From a virus: a stretch of DNA of 43,165 nt. The stretch covers positions 1 through 43,165 of the IMG/VR virus record IMGVR_UViG_3300047323_000115, one strand, 5' to 3'. The notes beneath the pieces were generated by a model. The model worked only from the letters and a program-made list of their open reading frames with translations. It was not told the origin of the DNA and searched no databases. Made by a program: the position numbers and the translations under genes. Below are positions 23,897-32,513 of the stretch, one piece after another; within the stretch, counting starts at the first letter, position 1, and every line of letters begins with the position of its first letter.

Positions 23897-24487
23897 ATGG
23901 CAGACTTTAACACAATTGTGAACGAAGTATTCACTATTACTAATCGTCCTGATCTGGTAAAAGAGACGCAATTGGCTGTTAAGTCTGCCACGTTGCAGCT
24001 TCACCGATCAGAGTTCTTTTACAAAGATCTTCTAGAAACTGCATTGCAATTTGATGCTAGTAATTATTTGCAGTCGATTGATTATCGTTCGCTGTTCCCC
24101 CGATATCGTTCGCTAGAGTATCTTCGTAAATATGATCCTACCCAAGGAGTTGGTGGCTTCATTGATATTATCACACCCGCTGAGATTCTTGATTCTTATG
24201 GGGTGCAAAAGAATAATATCGCATATGTAGCAGGTTCCCTGATTCAAGTTCGCGCTAGTGAGAATCTTCAGTATGTTCTCATTGGTTTGTACCAGAATCC
24301 AGATGTAAGCCCAGATACTTATAAGAGCTGGATTGCAGATGAAGCGCTGTATGCCATTGTATATAAAGCTGCCTCGATCCTGTTCGGTACTGTTCTAGGT
24401 GACATTGCTCGTCAAAATTCTAATGATGCTATGGCTAACGTAGAATTCCTAGAAGTTAAAAATTCTAACATTATGTCAAGGAGTTAA
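23897..24487 (+). CDS. Head-tail adaptor (connector) protein, 196 aa
   Basis: The opening FNTIVNEVFTITNRPDLVKE and AVKSATLQLHRSEFFYKDLL are characteristic of podoviral adaptor proteins (tail tubular A/gp4-like) that bind below the portal ring. The rest is helical. Its place between head and tail genes agrees with a role joining portal to nozzle. Confidence 0.8.
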   Translation: MADFNTIVNEVFTITNRPDLVKETQLAVKSATLQLHRSEFFYKDLLETALQFDASNYLQSIDYRSLFPRYRSLEYLRKYDPTQGVGGFIDIITPAEILDSYGVQKNNIAYVAGSLIQVRASENLQYVLIGLYQNPDVSPDTYKSWIADEALYAIVYKAASILFGTVLGDIARQNSNDAMANVEFLEVKNSNIMSRS

Positions 24488-24488
24488 T

Positions 24489-25184
24489 ATGTCAGCATCT
24501 ATTTGGCAAGGCGGTAGTGCTGCTGATCAGCCAGTAGTTAACAGTAATAATACTTATAAATCAGAATACATTACTGCTACTGCTGATGGACAGAAGGTAT
24601 TCAATCTGACTAAGTTTGCATATGGTGTAAGTTCTGAATCCATCCAAGTGCTGATTAATGGTATTGGCCAGATCGTTACCAAAGACTATACTGAATCCAG
24701 TGGCACTAGTGTTACTCTGGTTGAAGGTGCAGTGCTTGGTGATATCGTTCAGGTTCGTGCATTGGTTGGTTCTGACAATACGCAATCAGCAGCAGTTAGT
24801 GCAGCCAATGCAGCAGCAAGTGCACAGACCGCAAGTGACGCTGCTAATTCGATTGTTGGTGCAGCTAATACTGTTACCGGAACTAGCGCATCTAATATCA
24901 CAGTTGGTACTGGAGTTAAGGTTTTTGCAGTTGGACTTGGTAAGCAATTCCAAGTTAACCAGTTCGTGATGGTATCACTGGCTACCAATCCAAGCATCTT
25001 CATGATTGGTCAGGTAACTGGATACGCTGCTGGTAATCTCACTATCAACGTAACTGTCACTCTGGGTGCTGGTACTTATACTAACTGGTTAGTTTCTATT
25101 ACTGGTCAGCCTCAGCCAGTTATTGACATCAGCAACAATCCAGCTCTGTTCGCACAGATCATTGCAATCTCAACTGCACTTTAA
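24489..25184 (+). CDS. Tail fibre or adaptor-like structural protein, 231 aa
   Basis: The first 95 residues form a beta-rich module (YITATADGQKVFNLTKFAYG, ESIQVLINGIGQIVTKDYTE) common at the virion-attachment end of phage tail fibres. An Ala/Ser-rich coiled segment (AAVSAANAAASAQTASDAAN) follows, then a second beta domain. The protein probably trimerises and attaches receptor-binding proteins to the tail. The start is 1 nt after the previous stop, with AAGGAG before it. Confidence 0.7.
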   Translation: MSASIWQGGSAADQPVVNSNNTYKSEYITATADGQKVFNLTKFAYGVSSESIQVLINGIGQIVTKDYTESSGTSVTLVEGAVLGDIVQVRALVGSDNTQSAAVSAANAAASAQTASDAANSIVGAANTVTGTSASNITVGTGVKVFAVGLGKQFQVNQFVMVSLATNPSIFMIGQVTGYAAGNLTINVTVTLGAGTYTNWLVSITGQPQPVIDISNNPALFAQIIAISTAL

Positions 25185-25196
25185 AGGAATATAATT

Positions 25197-25613
25197 ATGG
25201 CTCTCGGTGATAACAATTATCCAAAGTATGGACAGTCGCATAAGACTCGTTCTGCTACTGCAACTGGTGCTAGTTCTACTACCAACAACACTCCACCTAA
25301 TACCATTCTGATTGGTACTGTAGGTGCTAATGGCGCAATGCTGACTAAAGGTAGCCTGCTGCCTCTGGTATCAAATACTGCCTGTGCTGCCTACCTGTTC
25401 CTTAGTAAGGATGTGGGTGCTACTAAACAGTTTATTGCAGCTGTTGCTGTTCCTGCTTATACTCAGGCTGCTGCAACTCCTCCTACTGAGTCACTGTTTG
25501 CATATAGTGAAGATGCTCCTAAGCGACTGGAAGCTGGTGATCAATTGTATCTTGGTCTTAGCTCTGCTCAGGCTTCTGGTATCATTGGTAACTTTGACTG
25601 GACGGAGTTCTAA
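25197..25613 (+). CDS. Structural protein in tail fibre module, 138 aa
   Basis: Beta-rich, with low Lys and high Thr/Ala content (NNTPPNTILIGTVGANGAML, SNTACAAYLFLSKD), ending in FDWTEF. Found in the tail-fibre gene cluster, 2 nt before the next gene. It resembles small trimerising caps or fibre head domains in composition, but no family is recognised. Confidence 0.65.
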   Translation: MALGDNNYPKYGQSHKTRSATATGASSTTNNTPPNTILIGTVGANGAMLTKGSLLPLVSNTACAAYLFLSKDVGATKQFIAAVAVPAYTQAAATPPTESLFAYSEDAPKRLEAGDQLYLGLSSAQASGIIGNFDWTEF

Positions 25614-25615
25614 TT

Positions 25616-26887
25616 ATGAGCGAGGTTGGCAAATTAAAGCCAGCTAGGGGAAGTCTTCCGGGGCTTCCTAAAAGTTCGGCTGGTAACTTTAAAGTTGGAG
25701 ATATCGGATACTTTGAGAATGCACCAGATGCAAGGTGGCTGAGTTGTGATGGTTCTCAGATTACCTCAGCTGCGTATCCAGACTTAGTTAAGTTATTAAC
25801 TGCAAACAAAAATCCAATGATGCAGATGCTTACTATTTCTGGTACTGTTCCCAGTGGAGTAGTTAGTGGAGCTATCGCAATTAGTCCCGATGGTGTATAT
25901 GTTGCTGTGCCTGCAGATACTAGTGGTACTAATGGCATCAATCTCTATAAGAACGTAGGTGATGTTATTACTTTCTTAGCTGCGTATCTGACAGCTACGA
26001 ATCCTATTTGCAGAATGGCATGGTCCCCAGATGGACAGTTCCTTGCAGTTACCAACACTGCTAACACTACCTGTAACATACTTAAAAGAACTGGAGATAC
26101 GCTTGCGCTTGTAGCTACGTGTCAAGCCGCTGCTAGTGCACAAGTAATTTGGGTTGCCAATGATTATCTGGTTCTAACAAATCCTTCTGGCAGTCCCTAT
26201 CTTTATTGCTATACGTTTAACGGGGTTAGCACTTTTACTCTCCAAGCTAACCCTAGCGTGTCTGGTACGTTCAGTGCAATGCAAATGACAAGTGCAGGTA
26301 CGCTTGTTATGGTGAGTACTTCTTATTTTTACTTCTATCAACGAAGCGGAAATACATTAACACAATTAGGTACTATTGGCATCCCAGATGCTAACGCTGT
26401 TATTGATGGGTACATGGGTAAGTTTGGAATGTATGGGGATGCTAACATTCTAATAGTAGGGGCACGTGCTAGCTCTGCTTACTCCTACCTAGTTATTTTG
26501 ACTAAAGATCCCACAGGATGGACGTACACAAAAAGAACAGTCAACATAGGAACTCCAAGCTTTGGAGATATCTTGCTTGATATGAACAAGCAGTATTTAT
26601 ACTGTTTGATTTATAACGCAGTAACCCCTGTACTTGAAGTTTCAAATGGAGCGGTTAATCCAATTGCAACTCTGAGTGACTATGTGCTTAATAGTAGTAA
26701 CACCTCGTTCTTTGGTGCTATTATGAATACTCTTGGTAAGTATATTGCATTCTGTACTTCCAGCTATCCTTACTTTGGAGTTATCAAAGAACTTAGTAGT
26801 CCTCTGGGTAAGGCAACTTTGCCCATTATTTCAGAGCGTACCAAACTAGGTAAACGTGTGTATCCTTTTATGAAAGCTAAATCATGA
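25616..26887 (+). CDS. Receptor-binding protein with collar-like frame and beta-propeller insert, 423 aa
   Basis: Residues about 26-60 (VGDIGYFENAPDARWLSCDG, SAAYPDLVKLL) look like the first half of a phage tail collar domain. The next 320 residues show repeated propeller-like blades, for example AISPDGVYVAVPA and MAWSPDGQFLAVTN. The last 30 residues (KATLPIISERTKLGKRVYPF) look like the closing collar strand with its xLP motif. Codon use is more relaxed than its neighbours. It is probably exposed and binds the host surface. The stop overlaps the next start as ATGA. Confidence 0.7.
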   Translation: MSEVGKLKPARGSLPGLPKSSAGNFKVGDIGYFENAPDARWLSCDGSQITSAAYPDLVKLLTANKNPMMQMLTISGTVPSGVVSGAIAISPDGVYVAVPADTSGTNGINLYKNVGDVITFLAAYLTATNPICRMAWSPDGQFLAVTNTANTTCNILKRTGDTLALVATCQAAASAQVIWVANDYLVLTNPSGSPYLYCYTFNGVSTFTLQANPSVSGTFSAMQMTSAGTLVMVSTSYFYFYQRSGNTLTQLGTIGIPDANAVIDGYMGKFGMYGDANILIVGARASSAYSYLVILTKDPTGWTYTKRTVNIGTPSFGDILLDMNKQYLYCLIYNAVTPVLEVSNGAVNPIATLSDYVLNSSNTSFFGAIMNTLGKYIAFCTSSYPYFGVIKELSSPLGKATLPIISERTKLGKRVYPFMKAKS

Positions 26888-27450
26888 CAACTTATAAACG
26901 TGTTGACCTCCTGACCTATACTGTCACGGATGCACCATTCCCACCAGAACTTGGTGATCTTGATCCTACCCTGCGAGTTAATCTTAACTGGCTTGGTTGG
27001 CCTCAATATCAGAACGTAGGCTGGTGGCCCAATACTACTGCTGAATATACTCTGGGTGAATACCAGCGCATCAGTGGTTATACCTACGCTGTGGATATCC
27101 AAGCTCAAACTATTGTGGCTACTCCGATCATTACTGATTGGACTGCTGAAGAGATTGAAGCTGCAACTGTTCAGAAGATCGAAGCATTTGCAACTGCTGC
27201 GTACCCACAAGTACAAGGTCGTCTGGATGTATTCGCTCGTACTCGTAACTACGATAGCATTACTTCTGCATGTACTTATGCCCTAGGTACTGATCCAGTA
27301 TTTAGTGTGGAGGGTAAACGTGCTGTCCAAATGCGAGATACTGTTTATCGTGATCTTAATGACAAGCTCCAGCTTATTCGCAATCGTACTCTGGCACTGC
27401 CTAGTGTGATTGAAGAACTGAATCTGCCAGCTCTTACTTGGGAAGATTAA
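26884..27450 (+). CDS. Tail fibre assembly or DUF4376-like tail protein, 188 aa
   Basis: The C-terminal half (QGRLDVFARTRNYDSITSAC, TYALGTDPVFSVEGKRAVQM, RDTVYRDLNDKL) is the recurrent motif of DUF4376-type proteins found beside phage tail fibres. The N-terminal half is aromatic-rich (NLNWLGWPQYQNVGWWPN). It may be a chaperone or a part of the receptor-binding protein upstream, with which it is translationally coupled (ATGA). Confidence 0.75.
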   Translation: MTTYKRVDLLTYTVTDAPFPPELGDLDPTLRVNLNWLGWPQYQNVGWWPNTTAEYTLGEYQRISGYTYAVDIQAQTIVATPIITDWTAEEIEAATVQKIEAFATAAYPQVQGRLDVFARTRNYDSITSACTYALGTDPVFSVEGKRAVQMRDTVYRDLNDKLQLIRNRTLALPSVIEELNLPALTWED

Positions 27451-27451
27451 T

Positions 27452-28432
27452 ATGACTACGAGGCCCCGTGGCATTACCTTAGCTGCTTTTGATATGTTGG
27501 GTGCAGTTTCCACTGAGGATATGGGGCCTCGTGGTTCTGATATCACCGCAGCATTTGCAGCCGCACTTCTTGCAGGAACTCCAGTATTTGTTCCTTTCGG
27601 TAGCTGGTATATCTCACAGCTTACCTTGCCAGCTAATAGCACTATTATTGGAATGGGCCCCGGCTCTGTTCTTAAAGCTAAAGCTGGTGCCAACGCTACA
27701 ACCATGACTGTTGGTTCTAATTGCTACATTGATGGTTTCACTGTTGATGGTAATAAGAATGCACAAGCAGGTGGTGGATTTAATTGTATCGAAATTGCTG
27801 GTGCTCAGAACGTAACCATCAATGACGTAGTTGCTAAAGATGCTCGTGGCTCTGGCTTTGTTGTAAGTGGAGGTTGTGATGGACTGGCGATTAATACTTG
27901 CACTGCTACTGGCTATACTGAGAGTGGCTTTAAGTTCATTAATGGTACTAACATTAGTGTTATTAATCCTCGAGCTATCGACAGTGATCCTGCTGCTACT
28001 GGTGATGGTATAGCAATTACTAGTGATGGTGCCACCGTTAGTAACATTCATCTTGTTGACCCAATCGCAGATAATGTTAATGGCCGTGGCATTGCTCTTA
28101 TTGGTAATGGCTCCCGTAACGTAACTGATATCCTGATCACTGGACCACAAGTCTTTAAGACCACTTCTCATGGTATTCATATGATGAGTGCAGATAGTAT
28201 TACTATTCAAGGCGGCTATGCTAAGTCTTGCAGTGGTGATGGTATCCGAGTGGAAGGTGATGTTCTTAACTCTCGTGTATTCAGTATGCAGGTTAAGAGC
28301 AATCTGGGAACAGCTATCAGGGAGATCGTCTCAGGTAGTACGCCCAATTATAATGGCTTAATCTATAATGTGGTAGCTAATAACGGCAGCAATGCTATCA
28401 CTAAGGTGGGAGCTAACTCCTTCATTGTTTAA
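27452..28432 (+). CDS. Tailspike with right-handed beta-helix, 326 aa
   Basis: Starts with a typical tailspike entry (LAAFDMLGAVSTEDMGPRGS DITAAF region), then FVPFGSWYISQLTLPANSTI and serial coils with repeated NxTI/VxD patterns (GAQNVTINDVVAKDA, GTNISVINPRAID) expected of a pectate-lyase-like beta-helix. Such proteins bind or cleave host surface polysaccharide. At 326 aa it is short for a depolymerase and lacks a separate C-terminal domain, so binding rather than cleavage is possible. Catalytic acids cannot be assigned by eye. Confidence 0.8.
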   Translation: MTTRPRGITLAAFDMLGAVSTEDMGPRGSDITAAFAAALLAGTPVFVPFGSWYISQLTLPANSTIIGMGPGSVLKAKAGANATTMTVGSNCYIDGFTVDGNKNAQAGGGFNCIEIAGAQNVTINDVVAKDARGSGFVVSGGCDGLAINTCTATGYTESGFKFINGTNISVINPRAIDSDPAATGDGIAITSDGATVSNIHLVDPIADNVNGRGIALIGNGSRNVTDILITGPQVFKTTSHGIHMMSADSITIQGGYAKSCSGDGIRVEGDVLNSRVFSMQVKSNLGTAIREIVSGSTPNYNGLIYNVVANNGSNAITKVGANSFIV

Positions 28433-28464
28433 TATGTAGAGATACATAGAGGAATATCAATATC

Positions 28465-30003
28465 ATGGCACAGCAAATTTATCGTGGAAATCTTACCAGT
28501 GCAGAGATTCCGTTCTTGAGTGAGCTTCAGGGACGCACTGTTATTGTAAGCGGCATTGATCAGAACTATTCACGGCAACTTTCTAGTGCTAAGAATAAGG
28601 ATAGGGATATTGGTATTCCTCAGATTTATTACATGCATAATGTAATTCCAACTGATGCAGGTGTGTGTACTGTAGCATACTCACAGATTGCAGCTGCACC
28701 AATTAATACCCCTAATACTTTCATTGGTGTGTTCCTGCTTAGAGATCCCAATGAGAACGTAGCATATCTTGGTATCTGTTCGGATGGTCAGAATTATATC
28801 CTTACTGATCCAGCTATTGGTTGGAATAAGATCAATAGTATTAGTCCTGCTGCTAAGCAGTTCATTACTTCCGCCCATGTGAATGGTCAAACTTACATCT
28901 GCTTCGGCGGCTTCGGTACTTATAAATATAATAATACAACTAAGCTGCTGGAGAAGGTAACTCTAACTGCATTGGATGATACTCAGATTCTTGGTATCTG
29001 TGCTTCCAGTGGTTACATGATTGCATGGACATTTAATTCTGTTAAGTGGTCCAGCACTATTGATCCAACTGACTTCACTCCATCCACTGTTACAGGTGCA
29101 GGAGGTGAGAGTATTCAGGAAGCTAAGGCCGCCATTACTTGCTGCTTGCCTCAGACTGGTGGCTTTGTTATCTATACCAAGCGCAATGCTATTGGTGTTA
29201 GCTATACGCAGAATGCTCAGTATCCATTCAATGCACGAGAGATCATTGGTGCTGGTGGATTGGCTAAACCACAGCTGGCTGGCTATGATGGTAACAGCAC
29301 TAACCACATGGCGTACACTACAGCTGGTCTGCAAGAGATTAGTATCTCAAGTTCTAATATTGCATTCCCTCAGGTGACTGACTTCTTAGCTGGTTCTCAG
29401 TTCGAGGACTTTGATGAGAACTCCCTGACCTTCACTGTTAATACCATTTCGGGCGCAATGCTTAAGAAGATTACAGTGGTGGCTAATCGCTACCTGATTA
29501 TCTCTTATGGTGTTACTCAACTTAGCCATGCACTGTTCTATGATATTGCATTAGCTCGTTGGGGCAAACTTAAACTTCCTCATGTGGATTGTTTTGAATA
29601 TGCCTACCCATCGTCAGATGTTGTTGATACACCGCGTAAAAGTATTGGCTTCCTTAATTCTGATGGTACTATTAGGGTGGTTACTCTTTCCTATGACACT
29701 ACTGGCAGCAATGGTGTGCTTATATGCGGCAAGTACCAGCTAGCTCGCAGCCGCTATGTTGATCTTCAGTCTATCTCTGTTGAGAGTATTAAGACTAATA
29801 ATGAACTGAAGGTTAAACTATTCAGCACTGTGGATGGTAAGAACAATGTGCGAATCACTGATCCTTACCTGATGAATGCCCAAGGTACTCTGCGAGATTA
29901 TAGCTGCCGAGCTTCAGGACTTAATCATTCGATTATGTTAGCTGGTGCTTTCCATGCTCACTCGTTAGAGCTTAAGTTTAGTGATGCTGGTTCAGTGAGG
30001 TAA
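28465..30003 (+). CDS. Tail nozzle / tail tubular B-like protein, 512 aa
   Basis: A beta-rich protein made of repeated blades (NTFIGVFLLRDPNENVAYLG, SGYMIAWTFNSVKWSSTIDP, GGFVIYTKRNAIGVSY, ALFYDIALARWGKLKL). This propeller-like pattern and the WSSTIDPTDF motif are usual in podoviral nozzle or P22 gp10-type proteins that form the tail tube tip under the adaptor. It lies after the fibre genes and before lysis genes. Confidence 0.82.
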   Translation: MAQQIYRGNLTSAEIPFLSELQGRTVIVSGIDQNYSRQLSSAKNKDRDIGIPQIYYMHNVIPTDAGVCTVAYSQIAAAPINTPNTFIGVFLLRDPNENVAYLGICSDGQNYILTDPAIGWNKINSISPAAKQFITSAHVNGQTYICFGGFGTYKYNNTTKLLEKVTLTALDDTQILGICASSGYMIAWTFNSVKWSSTIDPTDFTPSTVTGAGGESIQEAKAAITCCLPQTGGFVIYTKRNAIGVSYTQNAQYPFNAREIIGAGGLAKPQLAGYDGNSTNHMAYTTAGLQEISISSSNIAFPQVTDFLAGSQFEDFDENSLTFTVNTISGAMLKKITVVANRYLIISYGVTQLSHALFYDIALARWGKLKLPHVDCFEYAYPSSDVVDTPRKSIGFLNSDGTIRVVTLSYDTTGSNGVLICGKYQLARSRYVDLQSISVESIKTNNELKVKLFSTVDGKNNVRITDPYLMNAQGTLRDYSCRASGLNHSIMLAGAFHAHSLELKFSDAGSVR

Positions 30004-30005
30004 TC

Positions 30006-30185
30006 ATGGCAGGTATAAATAGTGATATCGACCTGAAGCTTCCTTCCTTTCCTAGTGCTTCTAATCCGGAATTGCAGCAACAACTCATCCAAATATATGA
30101 TGCATTCCGTGTCTTGCAGTTAGAACTATCCAAAGCTAAATCTAGGATAACTGCATTAGAAGCATATAACGTAGCACATCCTTAA
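30006..30185 (+). CDS. Small coiled protein, 59 aa
   Basis: ATG lies 2 nt after the nozzle stop; TAA is at 30183-30185. Sequence starts MAGINSDIDLKLPSFPSASN and ends with a leucine-rich helix (LQLELSKAKSRITALEAY) able to form a coiled coil. Probably a small virion or assembly protein. Several podoviruses have a similarly placed short gene. Confidence 0.65.
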   Translation: MAGINSDIDLKLPSFPSASNPELQQQLIQIYDAFRVLQLELSKAKSRITALEAYNVAHP

Positions 30186-30209
30186 TTGTATATCCTGAAA
30201 GAGACAATC

Positions 30210-30701
30210 ATGGGAACCATGGACCAATTTATTACTAAGCTATCCTCACACTTTATGCTGAGAGAAGCTGTTAAATCTGATACTGCTGAAAGGCTGAAGA
30301 TTGATAACACTCCACCTACATCTGTTATTGCTACCATGCGAGAGACAGCTATGGAGATGGAGATTGTTCGTGCAATGCTAGGTACTCCAATTGAGATTAA
30401 CTCTTGGTATCGTTGCCTGCCACTGAATAAAGCACTAGGATCTAAAGATACTTCTCAACATGTAGTTGGTGAGGCTGTTGATTTTGTATCTCCTAAGTTT
30501 GGTATTCCTAAGTTGATCTGTAAATTCATCTTAGATCATGCAGGTAATATTCCTTTTGATCAGCTCATTCTTGAACACAGCTGGGTGCATATATCCTTTG
30601 CGATCCGAAGTGGGCAACCACGGAAGCAGGTGCTATCCTTACTTAAGAATGGCCACTACGCACAAGGATTAACTGATCCTGATGGTAAGCCATATTACTA
30701 A
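30210..30701 (+). CDS. Endolysin, M15 family (peptidase M15_3-like), 163 aa
   Basis: Zinc ligands of the M15 LD/DD-peptidase fold are visible: SQHVVGEAVD (H84, D91) and WVHIS (H127), with E122 nearby as possible base. INSWYRC before them is typical. It would cut the peptide part of peptidoglycan at the end of infection. No signal peptide is seen, so it needs the holin to reach the wall. ATG 30210 is chosen over the upstream in-frame TTG because of the purine-rich site GAAAGAGA before it. Confidence 0.88.
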   Translation: MGTMDQFITKLSSHFMLREAVKSDTAERLKIDNTPPTSVIATMRETAMEMEIVRAMLGTPIEINSWYRCLPLNKALGSKDTSQHVVGEAVDFVSPKFGIPKLICKFILDHAGNIPFDQLILEHSWVHISFAIRSGQPRKQVLSLLKNGHYAQGLTDPDGKPYY

Positions 30702-30727
30702 TAGCAACTAATAACTGGGAACTTACC

Positions 30728-30958
30728 ATGCCGGACAACATGAATACCAATGATCGTAGATCATATGACTTAGAGATTGCACAGCTTAAATCTGAAATTA
30801 CTGGTATGAAGGAGGAAATGAAAGAACTCCGCGGTGATATTAAAGGTTTAATCGAAGCTTGGAATACTGCTAAAGGTATGACCTCTTTCATTAAATGGTT
30901 GTCCGGTATCATCACTGCAAGTGTAGGTATTTATGCTTTCCTGAAAGGGGCTAAATAA
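30728..30958 (+). CDS. Small membrane protein, possible holin or holin partner, 76 aa
   Basis: N-terminal coiled coil (LEIAQLKSEITGMKEEMKEL) followed by one C-terminal hydrophobic helix (FIKWLSGIITASVGIYAFL, about residues 54-72) and a short basic tail. This is the layout of XhlA-like lysis proteins. It lies between endolysin and the 3TM holin and overlaps the latter's start by one base (TAATG). Confidence 0.7.
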   Translation: MPDNMNTNDRRSYDLEIAQLKSEITGMKEEMKELRGDIKGLIEAWNTAKGMTSFIKWLSGIITASVGIYAFLKGAK

Positions 30959-31470
30959 TGAATGATGTAATTAAAACTATATTGCCGTGGCTAACTACGG
31001 CACTGACTGGTCCGCTAGGTGGAATGGCTGCTGGCTTCATTGCTGATAAGCTTGGAGTTAGTGACAAGAATGTTGAGACTATTAAGACCATTCTCAATAA
31101 CATGAGTCCTGAAGATGCATTGAAACTTAAAGATTCGGAACAAGCATTCCAGCTTAAAGCAATTGAACTTGGATTTAAAGATACTGAGGCTCTGGCGGAA
31201 CTTGAGACTCGTAACCTTGAGTCTGTTAATAAAACCATGCAAGCTGAAGCAGCTGCTGAACATTGGCCTACCTATAGCTGGAGACCTTATAATGGTTTCC
31301 TGTTCGGTACTACGATCTTCTGCACTTACTTCCTGCTGCCAATGCTTAAGCTTCCTGTGCCAGTAATTCCGGAATCGGTATGGCTTACTTGGGGAGCTAT
31401 CTTGGGTATTGCTAGTTACTACCGTGGTAAGACCCAATCTAAAAATGCTGCCGTTGGCACACTTGGTTAA
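30958..31470 (+). CDS. Holin of the 3TM (gene transfer agent-type) family, 170 aa
   Basis: The first 30 residues (ILPWLTTALTGPLGGMAAGF) form one hydrophobic segment; two more follow at about 111-132 and 138-155. The linking HWPTYSWRPYNGFLFG is characteristic of the 3TM_Phage_holin family. The middle is charged and helical. It would permeabilise the inner membrane to release the M15 endolysin. Confidence 0.82.
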   Translation: MNDVIKTILPWLTTALTGPLGGMAAGFIADKLGVSDKNVETIKTILNNMSPEDALKLKDSEQAFQLKAIELGFKDTEALAELETRNLESVNKTMQAEAAAEHWPTYSWRPYNGFLFGTTIFCTYFLLPMLKLPVPVIPESVWLTWGAILGIASYYRGKTQSKNAAVGTLG

Positions 31471-31481
31471 GGAGAATAATT

Positions 31482-32513
31482 ATGGGTAGCTTTTTTAGTT
31501 CTGGTGTTTCTCACTCTGGTACTTCTAATAGTACCGATGAGGAAAGCAGCATTGACACTCTCAAGAATGTTACTGGGCTTTCAAATACGAATACGACTAC
31601 ACAGAATTCTGGCAGCATTAATACTAGCAACACCAATACTTTTGCTGGAACTGCTGGTTCTGTCAATACTAGCGTTACTGGTCCTAGTTCCAGCAGCACT
31701 GTTAACTCTGGTCGTGTAGATACCAGCCAAGTAATGCTGTCTGATGAAGCAGTTAATCATATTACTGACCAACTGCTGTCCTCTAATCAGGGACTGGCTG
31801 CTGTATCTAGTGGGCAGAAAGCTGCTGGTGGTTATAACTCCACTGCTACTACGCTGCTTACTAATGATCTGCTGTCTAGTGTTGCAGGTGAAGTTGCTGT
31901 ACGTGGTGCCAAGACTGTTAATACTATTGGTGGTAGTTCTTCCAATACCTATAACAGTGGTTCCACTACTACGCAGAATATTGGTGCTACTCAAAGCTAT
32001 AACATCGCAGAAGGTGTTCAGAATATTGGGGCCAGTACTAGCACTAGCAAGGCAACCACGGAAACTAATACCATGGAAGACCTGACTGGTGTTACTACTT
32101 CGGCGAAAGATACCAATGAAAGCAATACTAAACAGGAAGCTAAAGGTGGTTGGATTGTTTGCACTGAGCTAGTCAAACAGAAGCGTATGCCAGTTAAATA
32201 CTACTTCTTAGGACTGCGAGTATTTGATAGTTATGATGCTCGTGGCAAGCAAGGTTATTATTACTGGGCAGTTCCAGCAGTTAAGCATCTTCGTGCCCAT
32301 CCTGATTCGCTGCTGTCTAAAGTGCTTGAGGTTGTAATGGTAGCTCGTGCTGAACAACTGGCAGCAGATGCTAATTATAACTTTGCTCGTAAGACTGTTG
32401 GTGGCTTCCTTGCTAAGCATCTTCTGTACGCTGGTTGCTGGATTCTGTCTCGCACCCTTGCTAAAGACTATAAACAAACTTCCCCTGATGAGGTAGCTTA
32501 TGCCGGGCGATAA
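31482..32513 (+). CDS. Internal virion / ejection protein with Ser/Thr/Asn-rich N-terminus, 343 aa
   Basis: Residues 1-215 are low complexity, rich in Ser, Thr, Asn and Gly (for example TNTTTQNSGSINTSNTNTF), except for a helical part near 85-140. The C-terminal 120 residues form a compact domain (CTELVKQKRMPVKYYFLGLR, GYYYWAVPAVKHLRAHPDSL) common in phage ejection loci. Placement before two larger internal virion genes supports a role in DNA ejection. The next gene starts inside its end (14-nt overlap). Confidence 0.7.
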   Translation: MGSFFSSGVSHSGTSNSTDEESSIDTLKNVTGLSNTNTTTQNSGSINTSNTNTFAGTAGSVNTSVTGPSSSSTVNSGRVDTSQVMLSDEAVNHITDQLLSSNQGLAAVSSGQKAAGGYNSTATTLLTNDLLSSVAGEVAVRGAKTVNTIGGSSSNTYNSGSTTTQNIGATQSYNIAEGVQNIGASTSTSKATTETNTMEDLTGVTTSAKDTNESNTKQEAKGGWIVCTELVKQKRMPVKYYFLGLRVFDSYDARGKQGYYYWAVPAVKHLRAHPDSLLSKVLEVVMVARAEQLAADANYNFARKTVGGFLAKHLLYAGCWILSRTLAKDYKQTSPDEVAYAGR

